A stretch of 64,000 nt of DNA from Larus michahellis (taxonomy: Eukaryota > Chordata > Aves > Charadriiformes > Laridae), in contig NC_133929.1 of the NCBI RefSeq assembly GCF_964199755.1, positions 5,287,806 through 5,351,805 of the forward strand, in the 5' to 3' direction. Made by a program: the position numbers and the translations under genes. Positions 42,115 through 51,193 of the stretch are shown here, one piece after another; the first letter of the stretch is position 1; each line of letters opens with the position of its first letter. Under the pieces are notes generated by a model. The model was not told where the DNA came from, ran no database searches, and worked only from the letters and a program-made list of their open reading frames with translations.

Positions 42115-42358
42115 TAGAGATTGGTCCTGTGTTTCATTTAAGAGACAACCCTACTGTATGAAATGTCGCAATGATTTGATACGTGCCAGGGGACCAGAGG
42201 ATCCAGTGGAAATTCGTAAATTATTTTGTGGGTGGGAACTGTCAGTACCTGAACTTTGGGAAGTACATGAAACAGACTGGTATAGAGTTTTAAGACAGTG
42301 TGCTATAAGATTCGCCTGGAAACGGGCACAACAACCACATAGGTGGAAATATATTTGA
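41900..42358 (+). CDS. Accessory frame 2: cysteine-rich, zinc-finger-like (unknown)
   Basis: The protein-like part begins at the nine-G run (41938-41946), +1 relative to frame 1, and runs to TGA 42356-42358. It holds 13 Cys, most in one cluster: CLKHPTSGHLCWVVC, RCLNCNRDWSC and YCMKCRNDL. The CXXC pairs and nearby His suggest one or two bound zinc ions. A Trp-rich basic C-terminus follows (ELWEVHETDWYRVL, FAWKRAQQPHRWKYI). It has no ATG of its own near its start; expression by slippage on the G run, by splicing, or not at all are all open. No similarity was recognised. A nucleic-acid-binding or regulatory role is speculation. Confidence 0.55.
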   Translation: MHLGVKKGYRTKQGGGGLYKLTGTPQVFPFCCETETEIPESPRIGDLWGIPCLKHPTSGHLCWVVCRCLNCNRDWSCVSFKRQPYCMKCRNDLIRARGPEDPVEIRKLFCGWELSVPELWEVHETDWYRVLRQCAIRFAWKRAQQPHRWKYI

Positions 42359-42513
42359 GAGATAACTAACTCTTTAGACCTTGGAAATTATTGACAGGAT
42401 AACAGCAAAATTCCCCTGAAGACTATCTGCTGCTGCCGAGAAGATCTTGATATCCCGTTGCTCTCTGCAAAGGAGTAGACGAGGAAGGCAGAGAGGTACT
42501 AAACAGTGGGGAA

Positions 42514-44352
42514 ATGAAAGCTGGTATCCTATTAATGGTATTGATTACCATGACTTTAGAAAATGAACATCAACCCTTCAATTGGACCTTAGGTCGATGG
42601 GAAGATTCAATGGAAGTTCGGTATAATGTGACAGCCGGACCCCCAGAATTCCAAGTTAAATTGGAAGATTTAGTCTTTTATGAACTAGACCCACCTGGCC
42701 GACGAGAAAGAGCAATAAAACCTTTTTATCTCTGCCCCAGTTCGAATCCAGGGAAAAGCTATTGCAATTTCCCTAATCACTATTACTGTGCATATTGGGG
42801 ATGTGAAACCATAGCTTCAAACTGGGACGTAGCCATTAAAGATAGATTTTTAACTATAACATGGGGACCCAGAGGATGCAACCCGCCAGCTCCTAGCTGG
42901 GATGGACACATAGAGGGCCCCCACCTTGGCAACTGTAAGCATGTTATACTAGACATCCTGCAGCCTAATGACCACGGATGGTTATTGGGACGAACCTGGG
43001 GAATGCGATATTGGGAATCTGGAACTGATAGAGGAGGACTAATATTCATTCAAAAACGGGAAGTTAAAATGCCACAAGCAGTAGGGCCCAATCGAGTCAT
43101 CACAAAGCAAAAAGGGAAAAAGAAGAAGCCAAAGGTAGGAAACTCCACAGCCTCAGTCACCCCAGGGACATACCTAACCTCTACAAATAAAGTGGAGAAA
43201 ATACCCAAAGACAATGAACCCTTATGGGCTGTAATGCAGGCAGCCTATCAAGCTTTAAATACAACAAATCCAAATTTTACCATTTCCTGTTGGTTATGTT
43301 ATGACATAAAGCCCCCTTTTTATGAGGGGATAGCTGTGTCATCTCCTTTTAATACCTCTACCGAGGACAATCCCTCCAGATGTAATTGGAAGGAACGGAA
43401 GGCGGAGATTACTCTCCAACAGGTCAGAGGGAGTGGTTGGTGTATAGGGAAGGTAACGAACGAGAGAAGAACTCTATGTACCAACCAGACTCAAAACTTT
43501 ACATCTAATACTAAATGGGTTCTGCCCAGTCCTGGGGCATGGTGGGTCTGCTCCATAACCGGATTAACACCGTGTTTGTCCACTGCTGTTCTCAAGGAAA
43601 GTATCTCAGAATTTTGTGTACAGGTTACTGTGGTACCTAGAATCCTCTTACATGGGGAAGAAACTATGTATTTACACTGGAGCAATTTAGGACATAAAAT
43701 CAACAAACAAGAGCCAATATCTACAATTACTATAGCTACTCTACTTGGTTTAGGGGTCGCTGGGACCGCCACTGGCATAACCTCCTTGGTGCAACAACAG
43801 CAGAGTCTAACATCTCTAAGAGCTGCAGTAGACGAAGATTTGGCCCGAATAGAAAAATCTATTTCCTATTTAGAGAAATCATTGACCTCATTGTCGGAAG
43901 TAGTTTTACAGAATCGAAGAGGATTGGACCTTTTGTTCTTGCAAAACGGAGGATTATGTGCTGCCCTAGGTGAAGAATGTTGCTTTTATGCTGACCATAC
44001 AGGGGTAGTAAGAGATTCGTTAGCTAAACTGAGAGAGGGATTAGAGAAAAGAAAACGAGAGCGAGAGGCTCAGTCCTCCCGGTATGAATCTTGGTTTAAT
44101 CAGTCACCATGGCTGAGTACCTTAATTTCTACTTTGGCGGGACCCCTCATGATGTTGCTATTGGCTCTGACTCTTGGACCCTGTGTCATTAACAAATTTG
44201 TAACCTTTGTTGAAAGCAGGTTAGAAAAAGTGCAGCTAATGGTGATGAAGCAATCAGAACTGGAAATGAAACTTATACCGAACGAAAATCCTGAATTAGA
44301 TGCAGCTTGTGAGGTATTGTCTAGGTTTGATCAGCAAATCACTTATAAATAA
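42514..44352 (+). CDS. env: Env glycoprotein, gammaretrovirus-like, intact frame
   Basis: 612 codons. A short hydrophobic leader (residues 1-14) is followed by an SU with many N-glycosylation sites and a CWLC motif (259-262), the CXXC isomerase-type motif of gamma SU. A fusion-peptide-like stretch (~401-427, ITIATLLGLGVAGTATGI), a heptad region, LQNRRGLDLLFLQNGG and CX6CC (C482, C489, C490) follow, with an anchor ~537-562. No Arg-X-Lys-Arg furin site precedes the fusion peptide: the local sequence is HKINKQEP. The same 612 residues are coded by copy D. The stop lies about 14 bp from the LTR, with the purine tract AAAAGAAGGGGGGG between. Confidence 0.95.
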   Translation: MKAGILLMVLITMTLENEHQPFNWTLGRWEDSMEVRYNVTAGPPEFQVKLEDLVFYELDPPGRRERAIKPFYLCPSSNPGKSYCNFPNHYYCAYWGCETIASNWDVAIKDRFLTITWGPRGCNPPAPSWDGHIEGPHLGNCKHVILDILQPNDHGWLLGRTWGMRYWESGTDRGGLIFIQKREVKMPQAVGPNRVITKQKGKKKKPKVGNSTASVTPGTYLTSTNKVEKIPKDNEPLWAVMQAAYQALNTTNPNFTISCWLCYDIKPPFYEGIAVSSPFNTSTEDNPSRCNWKERKAEITLQQVRGSGWCIGKVTNERRTLCTNQTQNFTSNTKWVLPSPGAWWVCSITGLTPCLSTAVLKESISEFCVQVTVVPRILLHGEETMYLHWSNLGHKINKQEPISTITIATLLGLGVAGTATGITSLVQQQQSLTSLRAAVDEDLARIEKSISYLEKSLTSLSEVVLQNRRGLDLLFLQNGGLCAALGEECCFYADHTGVVRDSLAKLREGLEKRKREREAQSSRYESWFNQSPWLSTLISTLAGPLMMLLLALTLGPCVINKFVTFVESRLEKVQLMVMKQSELEMKLIPNENPELDAACEVLSRFDQQITYK

Positions 44353-44366
44353 AAGAAGGGGGGGAT

Positions 44367-44801
44367 TGTAATAAGTAACCAAAGGTGATTTGCTGATCGA
44401 ACAAGTTAAGCAAGAGGAACGAACCCATTGTGGCAGTCTTGAGAACTCCCTGTTTAACCAGAAGAGACATGTCCACAATGTTATCTTGCTACACCAACAT
44501 GGGAACTCCTGTTTGACAAAAAGCTTAACCACAATGTTATCAGAATGTATTGTTTTGAGCTGATTCTGTGACCAACATTTTATCTAAACTACCTCAAGCA
44601 AGAAGCTACAGAGGGGCATACCGAAGATGTCGAAACCCGACCTCCGTGAAGATAAAAAGAGCTGCTCAGCTTGCTTGAATTTGCGAGCCTTTGGTGGAGC
44701 TGCGACTCCCCGGCCGCCCAGCGCTGCTTTTGCCTTCCTACCTCAATAAATATTTATTGAATCTATTTCGGACTTGATTTATTTTAAATTCAACTATAAC
44801 A
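44367..44801 (+). mobile_element. 3' LTR of ERV C
   Basis: 435 bp. Differs from the 5' LTR at four places by eye: AACTAAAGG/AACCAAAGG, CTACTTCAA/CTACCTCAA, GCTGTGAC/GCTGCGAC and GACTCGATT/GACTTGATT. Confidence 0.95.
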
Positions 44802-44811
44802 ATACCTTACA

Positions 44812-45440
44812 GAGTCTGAGTACTTTTCTCACTGAGATTGTTACCTGAAATAAAAGCTCTCAAAACCAAAAGTAGTTTAGAGAGGAGATATTGCTTTATT
44901 TGACATCATGTGCTAGGTGGAAATCCACAAATCAAGCACACCTTACCAGGGATATTCCCCCATTATTCATACACAAAAGATTCTCATAATTCCGCCTACC
45001 TAATACATAACTCCACCTAGGGTTACATATTCATTAGGATGACCGAATAGCCTTTTTGCACATGCGTATTAAATTTTGCTGCGTTGGCAAGACACTTCTG
45101 CACAAGCATGAGCTTCTCAGTGGTCGTTTGGGTAAGGAGACCCTTCCTCACATTATCCTTTTAAGGTATTGAGTCATCTCAGGACAGTAAAAGTTTGCTG
45201 TAAGTTTGCCAACTTCTTGAAGATAATAAGGATGTTCCTTGAAGTAGCCACAGCTCTGTCCTAATTGGTATAGGAGGACATACTTGATGCATAAAAGAAC
45301 CTCGAAGTGATTAACTACTTCTTGTTATCCCATCCTTGGTGATTAGCTACTTCTGGCTGTCTCCTCATTATCATTATTTGTAACATCTGCTTAGAGATTA
45401 ACTGTTTTCTACAACCTATGTCAGCACAGTAAGAAGGTTA
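44812..45440 (-). mobile_element. LTR-like sequence, family of the window-start LTR (limits uncertain)
   Basis: 44,885-44,945, read on the minus strand, matches 708-770: GCTTGATTTGTGG, a hairpin loop, TCCACCTAGCAC, then AATAAA and CAATATCTC. Limits are guesses. ERV C inserted next to its left end. Confidence 0.45.
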
Positions 45441-46680
45441 GTAGGAAACAAACAACATTTTAGTTAGCATATGGTTATAAACAAAGCAGAGGCCTGTCTT
45501 TAGTAACAAGATCACAACAAACCAGTACCTCTTGGTGCAAAACATTTCTCTCATATGCAGCTTAATCTGTTTTGATTACTTCCTTGTTTGACTATAACAC
45601 AATCCATCATGAAGTCAAACAAATAACAGTTTTGCCACTAAATTGTGCAATCCCTGCTGACTGTAGCAGAAGGCTTTAATGTTGCTACAGAGATTTACCC
45701 CCTAAAAGACCTGAACCACAGTCCCATCAAAACATAGGCTAGTAAATTTCAAAGTGTCATTCAAACATCATCTTACTCAGAAGCAGCATGGAGGAGGGAG
45801 ATGATGATTAACCACACTGCCTGTACATCAGTCAATTTTTATTAACTAGCTGAGGCCTTCTGGAAAAGGTCTACACTTGCAGCTATTTGTCATTTATTGA
45901 TGTTAATGGCTAACATGAAGTGTCTATACCCTGATCTTGGGACTGAACAGTGTTGATGCTCTAAGAGGCCTTTCCTGTATGAACTCATCTCTGCTCCCTG
46001 CTTCTTCCAAGACAGATATATTAATATAATCTTTAAGTAGCCCTCCCTAATGGGGATTTTCACAAGCAGTAACTGGGACAGTGATTTCACTGGGGGGCAG
46101 ATTGTCACCACACTTATCACAGCTCTGCTGACTTCTGATGTGAGCAGCCTTGTCTTTTCTCAAGCAGGTACAACTCATCATAATTTCAAAAAAACTGCTC
46201 CAACTGTACTGACAAACTACGTTTCAGCTCAAGGACAGCAGACTGGCAAAATGCCATATTAGATACATAGATAAATACATGCTTTCTTCTGTATCCGTTA
46301 TTGTGGAAAATAGCTGTTGCATAAACTTTTAATAGCAGTGTAGGGATTTATCTCCCCCTGTGGTCTATGGCACACTTTTCTCCTGTTCTGTGATGTACTT
46401 TGATCATTTCTTAGTCCTCTAGCTGCAAACCTTTAAAATCACTAGGAGATCTCAGATCCCCTTTTCAAGTGCAAATGATTCATTTTGGCAAAGTGCGGCC
46501 TCCCTATTCTTGTGCTAGTCATTGTGTTTGTGAAAGGACCATCTCAAATTTCTTGTGCAAGAGCAGCTGTTGCTGGACTGAAGCAACCTTTTCAGAACCT
46601 CACTGCAGCTGCTTTTCACTTCTCCTCCTCCTCTCCCTCCTCCATTCTTTTTTCTCACCCAAAACAGCTCCAGTCATAAG
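45441..46680. other. No gene recognised
   Basis: About 1.2 kb without a supported gene, RNA or repeat boundary; short open stretches lack domains. Confidence 0.5.
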
Positions 46681-46689
46681 ACTTGTGCT

Positions 46690-47780
46690 CTAGACCGCTC
46701 AACAGCTTTGTTGCCCTTTTCTGGACTTGCTCCAGAATCTAAATGTCTTTCTTGTAGTGAGGGGCCCAAAACTGGACACAGTATCCCAGGTGGGACCTCA
46801 CCAGTGCTGAGTACAGGGGGACGATCACCTCCCTAGTCCTAGTCACCACACTGTTCCTGATACAGGCCAGGATGCTGTTGGCCTTCTTGGCCACCTGGGC
46901 ACACTGCTGGCTTCTATTCAGCTGACTGTCAACCAACACTCCCAGGTCCTTTTCTACCCTCAAGCAGGTTGACACTCTCGCCTAAATTGGTGTCCTCTGC
47001 AAATACAATTGCCGTCTGAACACCATTCATGACTGGCCACCAATTCCATTCACCACCACTCCCTAGGCCCAGCCCTCAAGCCAGTTTTTTACCAAGTGAA
47101 GAGTGTTCCCGTCCAAGCCATGGGCAGCCAGTTTCTCCAGGAGAATGCTGTGGGAAACTGTATCAAAGGCCTTACTAAAGTCCAGGTAAACAACATCCAC
47201 AGCCTTTCCCTCATCCACTAAGTGGGTCACCTTGTCACGGAAGGAGATCAGGTTTGTCAAGCAGGACCTGCCTTTCATGAACCCATGCTGACTGGGCCTG
47301 ATCACCTGGTTGTCCTTCGTGTGCAGCATAATGGCACTCAGGATGATCTGTTCCATGACCTTCCCAGGCACTGAGGTCAGGCTGACAGGCCTGTAGTTCC
47401 CCGGAACCTCCTTCTGGCCCTTCTTGTGGATGGGTGTCACATTTGCTAGCTGCGAGTCTACTGGAACCTCCCTGTTTTGCCAGGACTGCTGGTAAATGAT
47501 GGAAAGTGGCTTGGTGAGTGCTTCTGCCACCTCCCTCAGTACCCTCGGGTGGATCCTATCTGGCCCCATAGACTTGTGTATGTAGGTCCCTCACCATTTT
47601 CCCTTGGATTATGGGGGCTTCATTCTGCTCCCCACCCTTATCTACTAGCTCAGGGGTCTGGGTACTCAGGGAACAACCGTTTCTACTACTAAAGACTGAG
47701 GCAAAGGCGGCATTAAGTACCTCAGCCTTCTCATCCTTTGTCACCATGTTACTGTACCCATCTAGAAAGGATGGAGATTC
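46690..47780 (-). pseudogene. CR1 LINE ORF2 fragment with internal deletion
   Basis: Minus-strand 47569-47063 encodes RT fingers/palm: DRIHPRVLREVAEAL, ANVTPIHKKG, NYRPVSLTSVPGKVMEQI, SQHGFMKGRSCLTNL and YLDFSKAFDTVSH. 46975-46739 encodes [12 protein letters not shown] and [12 protein letters not shown]. About 300 bp containing the FADD catalytic motif, which is present in the copy at 24538, is missing near 46,980-47,060. The 3' tail is absent. Confidence 0.85.
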
Positions 47781-48129
47781 TCTTTAGTCCTCCTTTTATT
47801 ACTAATATATCATGCATCGTGAGTATTTACCATAAACTCAGAAAAGGGAAATTTTGGCTATAGGCTAGCTTGTCTTCCATCCACCTCTCCACCTATATGT
47901 TTGTGATATACACATTAGCTTTATGGATGTGGGTGTTGTTCCATTTGTCCACGCATGCGTAGGAGTTAAAAGCAGTACCTGTCAGCTCATTAGAGTCGCC
48001 TGCTATTAAGAAATTCCTGATTCCAGCAATCAGAGACCTCTGTGTGTGTGTGTGCATGTGTGTAAGGGATAATAGAGGATGGTCTGAGTGAGACACAACA
48101 GAAAATTACTAGTTGAACCAAACCCAGTA

Positions 48130-48258
48130 TACATGCCGAGAAAAAGGAACTCAGTACTGTTGCTGCAAAAACTATGTGTGTATCCATGAGAACCTGACCT
48201 TCGAAGAAGAAGATAACAAGGGAGTACAACAATGTAGTCACGTATCAGACAGCCACTG
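48130..48258 (+). pseudogene. env: Env TM tail fragment (alpha-like family of 9184-9771)
   Basis: Encodes NYVCIHENLTFEEED-type and, in another frame, NNVVTYQTA and VSKAGS followed by TGA, matching the minus-strand fragment at 9184-9300. Confidence 0.55.
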
Positions 48259-48736
48259 TTAGCAAAGCTGGATCATGAGTCTGGTGAGGCTCACTGCATG
48301 CGCTGGCCACATGTGCAGTGACTCTGGCCTGTACTTTTCCACTCAATCTGGTGCAGGATATAAGGGTGCTGTCTCGGGCCAGAGAGGGAGAGAGACATGA
48401 GTGCACTTTGAAGATACAGGGGCCGCCCTGGACGTGCTGTGCCTTGCCTTCCTCTGCCGTAGTGATGTAGCTCCTCGATATCCTGCTGCTCAGTGGTACT
48501 ACTACAATCTATGGGGTTGATAAGACTCTCTGAAGTAACTTTTGGGACATTTGGGAACTGCTTAGCAAGCTCTGTGCCTACCTCCCTCTGCCGTACCGAT
48601 GTGTCTCCTCATTATCCTGCTGCTCATCGGTGCTGCTACGATCTATGGGGTGGTAAGACTCTCTGAAGTAACTTTTGGGACATTTGGGAACCGCTTTGCA
48701 AGGCTTCACAATAAAGCAGTTAACCTTTTTTTTCCT
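48259..48736 (+). mobile_element. LTR fragment (family of 8885-9187) with a tandem duplication
   Basis: Follows the env tail. GGATATAAGGGTGCTGTCTCGG near 48,355 is the promoter-like block shared with the minus-strand copy. A ~115-bp segment is duplicated at about 48451-48575 and 48585-48700 (CCTCTGCCGTA...CTCTCTGAAGTAACTTTTGGGACATTTGGGAAC). AATAAA lies near 48,709. It is cut by ERV B; 55,167-55,518 may be its remainder. Confidence 0.55.
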
Positions 48737-49174
48737 TGTCCCTGTCCCTGGTGGGGATAGGGTTAACTTTTCCTGGTATTCCATGCCATGTGAGCCACGC
48801 CCACCCTGAGCTGCCGGGGGAGGGGGCAGGAAGTTGCTGCTTAAAAGCGGGCTGGGGCGTCCCGGGTCCGGCCGGTTGGTGAGTGGCGGGGAGCAGTGGT
48901 TCTGTAATCGTGTTTGTATATTCCCCTATCGTTGCTGCTGTTGCTGCTGTTGCTGCTGTTGCTGCTGTTGCTGCTGTTGCTGCTGTTGCTGCTGTTGCTG
49001 CTGTTGCTGCTGTTGCTGCTGTTGCTGCTGTTTGCCTGTTCCCTTTGCTGTTCTGTTAAACTGCCTTTGTCCCAACCCAAGAGTCTTGCCTTTTCTTACG
49101 ATCCTTCCTGTATTAGGAAGGCACGTGCGAGCGGCACGTGGTTCTTTGTTGCCATCTGAGGCTAAACCACGACA
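48737..49174 (+). mobile_element. 5' LTR of ERV B with expanded repeat
   Basis: 438 bp; about 90 bp longer than its partner because of the repeat at 48931-49030. The left edge is altered (TGTCCCTGTCCCTGGTGGGG in place of TGTCCTGGTTCCGGTGGGG). Confidence 0.88.
48931..49030 (+). repeat. (GTTGCTGCT)n microsatellite in the 5' LTR of ERV B
   Basis: About eleven tandem copies of the 9-mer GTTGCTGCT. At the same place the 3' LTR of B and both LTRs of A have only three to five GTT units. Confidence 0.95.
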
Positions 49175-49182
49175 GTCCTTTT

Positions 49183-49200
49183 TGGCGCCCAACGTGGGGC
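49183..49200 (+). other. Primer-binding site, tRNA-Lys1,2
   Basis: TGGCGCCCAACGTGGGGC, 8 bp after the LTR, identical to that of A. Confidence 0.92.
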
Positions 49201-49312
49201 TTGAAGGGTTGAGATAACGACAGAATCCAACTAGAACGTGGAAAAAACGGTTTTGGTTTTTTTTTTTTTCTTGTATGCATTTATTTTATTAGGTAAGTAG
49301 TCACTGGTCATC

Positions 49313-51175
49313 ATGTTGCTTGGTTTGTTCTCATGGCTGTGTTACATAAATTCCTATATGGCTTATGTGCTCCCTGCGATGCTGTTTACCATGTCTGGAA
49401 GAGGGATGAGGATTATCATTCTGCTGTCCTGTGCGATATCTGTTTATGATATGATAACATCACTGTTCAGACGGTTATTTTGGGGTGTTTATGTGGTTTT
49501 GTTGTCCTGTCCGTACATTGGACACCGTCTCTCAGAATTTGTTAATAGTTTCCCCAGCCCTTTTGCCTCCCTTTTCTCCTTCGGGTCAGGTATGACAGCT
49601 TTTGAGAATCTTGAATATCCTTGGGATACTCAAACTAGTGTGTTCCTAGTGCTATGTCTCCTGAATACGTTCCAGGTCTTGTTTAGGGTTAAGCGACTAT
49701 TTAAGACTACCACCCGGAGATCTGCTCCGAGGCTGGATAGTCAGGGGTGGCATGGCATGTGGGAGAGCATGGGCAGGTACCTAGAGAACTACTCACCTCC
49801 AATGGTCTGGGACTTCACCCCTGAACAATTACAGGACCCTGATAAAGTGGTAGAATATTTGAAGGGAAAATGCTGTGGCTATTCTAGAGAGGCACAACTC
49901 ACCGCGCTGTGCTGGGCCCTGGCCAGTATCTACCAGGCACTGCTCAGAATTATGCAGCACCCTCAAGGGGAAGAGATGGAAACCAGACCGGCGGCCCCTG
50001 CGGCTGCTGCAGCCCCTGCGGCAGACACTGCGGCTACTGCAACCCCCGTGGTAGCCACTGCCACTGAACCAGGGAACCAACCCGTGCCGGTATCAGTTGC
50101 CCCCATACAGAAGAAGAAGTACACAAAGAAATCAGTTCGCTTAGTAAGAGGTGATGATGAACCAGGGCCATCACGAGAGCAGGAGGAAGAGGCAGAACCA
50201 GAGATAATTACTCGATCCCTATCCTTGAGTGAGCTGCGGGATATGCGAAAAGATTTCAGCCGACTTTCAGGCGAGCACATTGTCACCTGGCTGCTCCGGT
50301 GCTGGGATAATGGGGCCAGTAGCCTGGAATTAGAGGGTAGGGAGGCCAGGCAGCTGGGATCCCTGTCTAGGGAAGGCGGCATTGACAAGGCGATTGGGAA
50401 AAAGACCCAAGCCCTCAGCCTCTGGAAACGACTCCTGTTAGGCGTGAGGGAGAGGTACCCCTTCAGTGAGGATGTTGTATGTCAGCCAAGCAAGTGGACT
50501 ACCATGGAAAGAGGTATCCAGTACCTGAGAGAATTAGCCGTGCGGGAGATGATTTATTATGACTTGGACAATGCAGACTTACCCACAGACCCTGATGAGG
50601 TGCGATGCACAAGGCCCATGTGGCGGAAGTTTGTACGGAGCGCACCATCGTCATATGCCAACTCCCTGGCAGTAATGGAATGGAAAGGTGAAGAGGGACC
50701 AACGGTGGATGAGGTAGCTGGCTGGCTCCGGCGATATGAAGAAAGTCTCTCTTCCCCCCTTGTCTCAGCTGTGGAGAAACTGTCGCGGAAGTTCCAGCAA
50801 CTTGAAGAGAATATGTTCTACTCCCCACCTGCACGGGCCAGCATCTCAGCTATTAGAAGCAGGCATTTCCCCACTCAAGAGAGAGAGTACAGAGGGTACA
50901 CACCACGAGGCACCCTGTGGTTCTACCTGCGGGACCACGGAGAGGACATGAGGAAGTGGGATGGACAACCTACTTCGATCCTGCGGACACGGGTACAGGA
51001 GTTGCAAGGAAGGACAACCACAAAAGGGGATCCCTCCAGGAAAAGTGCCGCCCCAGTTTCCAGTGGGCCGTTCCCCAGACAAAGCAGAAGGCCTGATCTT
51101 GCTTCTGATCCTCTTGAAGGAACTTCCAAGTCATTTATGCAAGAAGTGAGTAATGGATACTATGACGAGTATTAG
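49313..51175 (+). CDS. gag: Gag-like protein with N-terminal membrane segments
   Basis: 620 codons, colinear with the A copy; same four hydrophobic N-terminal stretches and no zinc knuckle. The main difference is in the Ala-rich linker (~228-250), where B reads AADTAATATPVVATATEP. Other differences are scattered single residues (for example Asn/Ser near 79, His/Gln near 389, Arg/Trp near 472). Ends in UAG, in frame with pol. Confidence 0.83.
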   Translation: MLLGLFSWLCYINSYMAYVLPAMLFTMSGRGMRIIILLSCAISVYDMITSLFRRLFWGVYVVLLSCPYIGHRLSEFVNSFPSPFASLFSFGSGMTAFENLEYPWDTQTSVFLVLCLLNTFQVLFRVKRLFKTTTRRSAPRLDSQGWHGMWESMGRYLENYSPPMVWDFTPEQLQDPDKVVEYLKGKCCGYSREAQLTALCWALASIYQALLRIMQHPQGEEMETRPAAPAAAAAPAADTAATATPVVATATEPGNQPVPVSVAPIQKKKYTKKSVRLVRGDDEPGPSREQEEEAEPEIITRSLSLSELRDMRKDFSRLSGEHIVTWLLRCWDNGASSLELEGREARQLGSLSREGGIDKAIGKKTQALSLWKRLLLGVRERYPFSEDVVCQPSKWTTMERGIQYLRELAVREMIYYDLDNADLPTDPDEVRCTRPMWRKFVRSAPSSYANSLAVMEWKGEEGPTVDEVAGWLRRYEESLSSPLVSAVEKLSRKFQQLEENMFYSPPARASISAIRSRHFPTQEREYRGYTPRGTLWFYLRDHGEDMRKWDGQPTSILRTRVQELQGRTTTKGDPSRKSAAPVSSGPFPRQSRRPDLASDPLEGTSKSFMQEVSNGYYDEY

Positions 51176-51193
51176 GGGGGCCCTGCCTCCGGC
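51173..51193 (+). promoter_or_regulatory. gag-pol UAG junction (probable readthrough)
   Basis: TAG GGG GGC CCT GCC follows the gag frame directly, and the same frame stays open through protease, RT and integrase. No ATG lies between. A has the same junction at 28026-28028. Readthrough is inferred from the shared frame and the purine-rich 3' context. Confidence 0.65.

Larger units (their letters stand above)
36038..44801 (+). mobile_element. ERV element C: full-length gammaretrovirus-like provirus
   Basis: 435-bp LTRs, TG...CA ends, 4-bp duplication ATAC (36034-36037, 44802-44805), tRNA-His PBS, gag-UAG-pol, an extra Cys-rich region, env, purine tract. I count four base differences between the LTRs, about 1%, so the insertion is young. 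Gag, pol and env show no inactivating stop. A near-identical copy (D) lies inverted at 57,894 onwards. Confidence 0.95.

Noticed and set aside
47993..48241. Minus-strand 83-codon frame near 48.1 kb
   Set aside because: It is antisense to the env tail fragment and a short TG run; no coding support.
48930..49031. CRISPR-like array
   Set aside because: The units are contiguous 9-mers without spacers; this is a microsatellite in a vertebrate LTR.
48834..49217. Open frames with long Cys, Leu or Gln/Ser-Asn runs around 48.9-49.1 kb
   Set aside because: They are translations of the (GTTGCTGCT)n microsatellite in the LTR, on several frames and both strands; no domain or conserved start.
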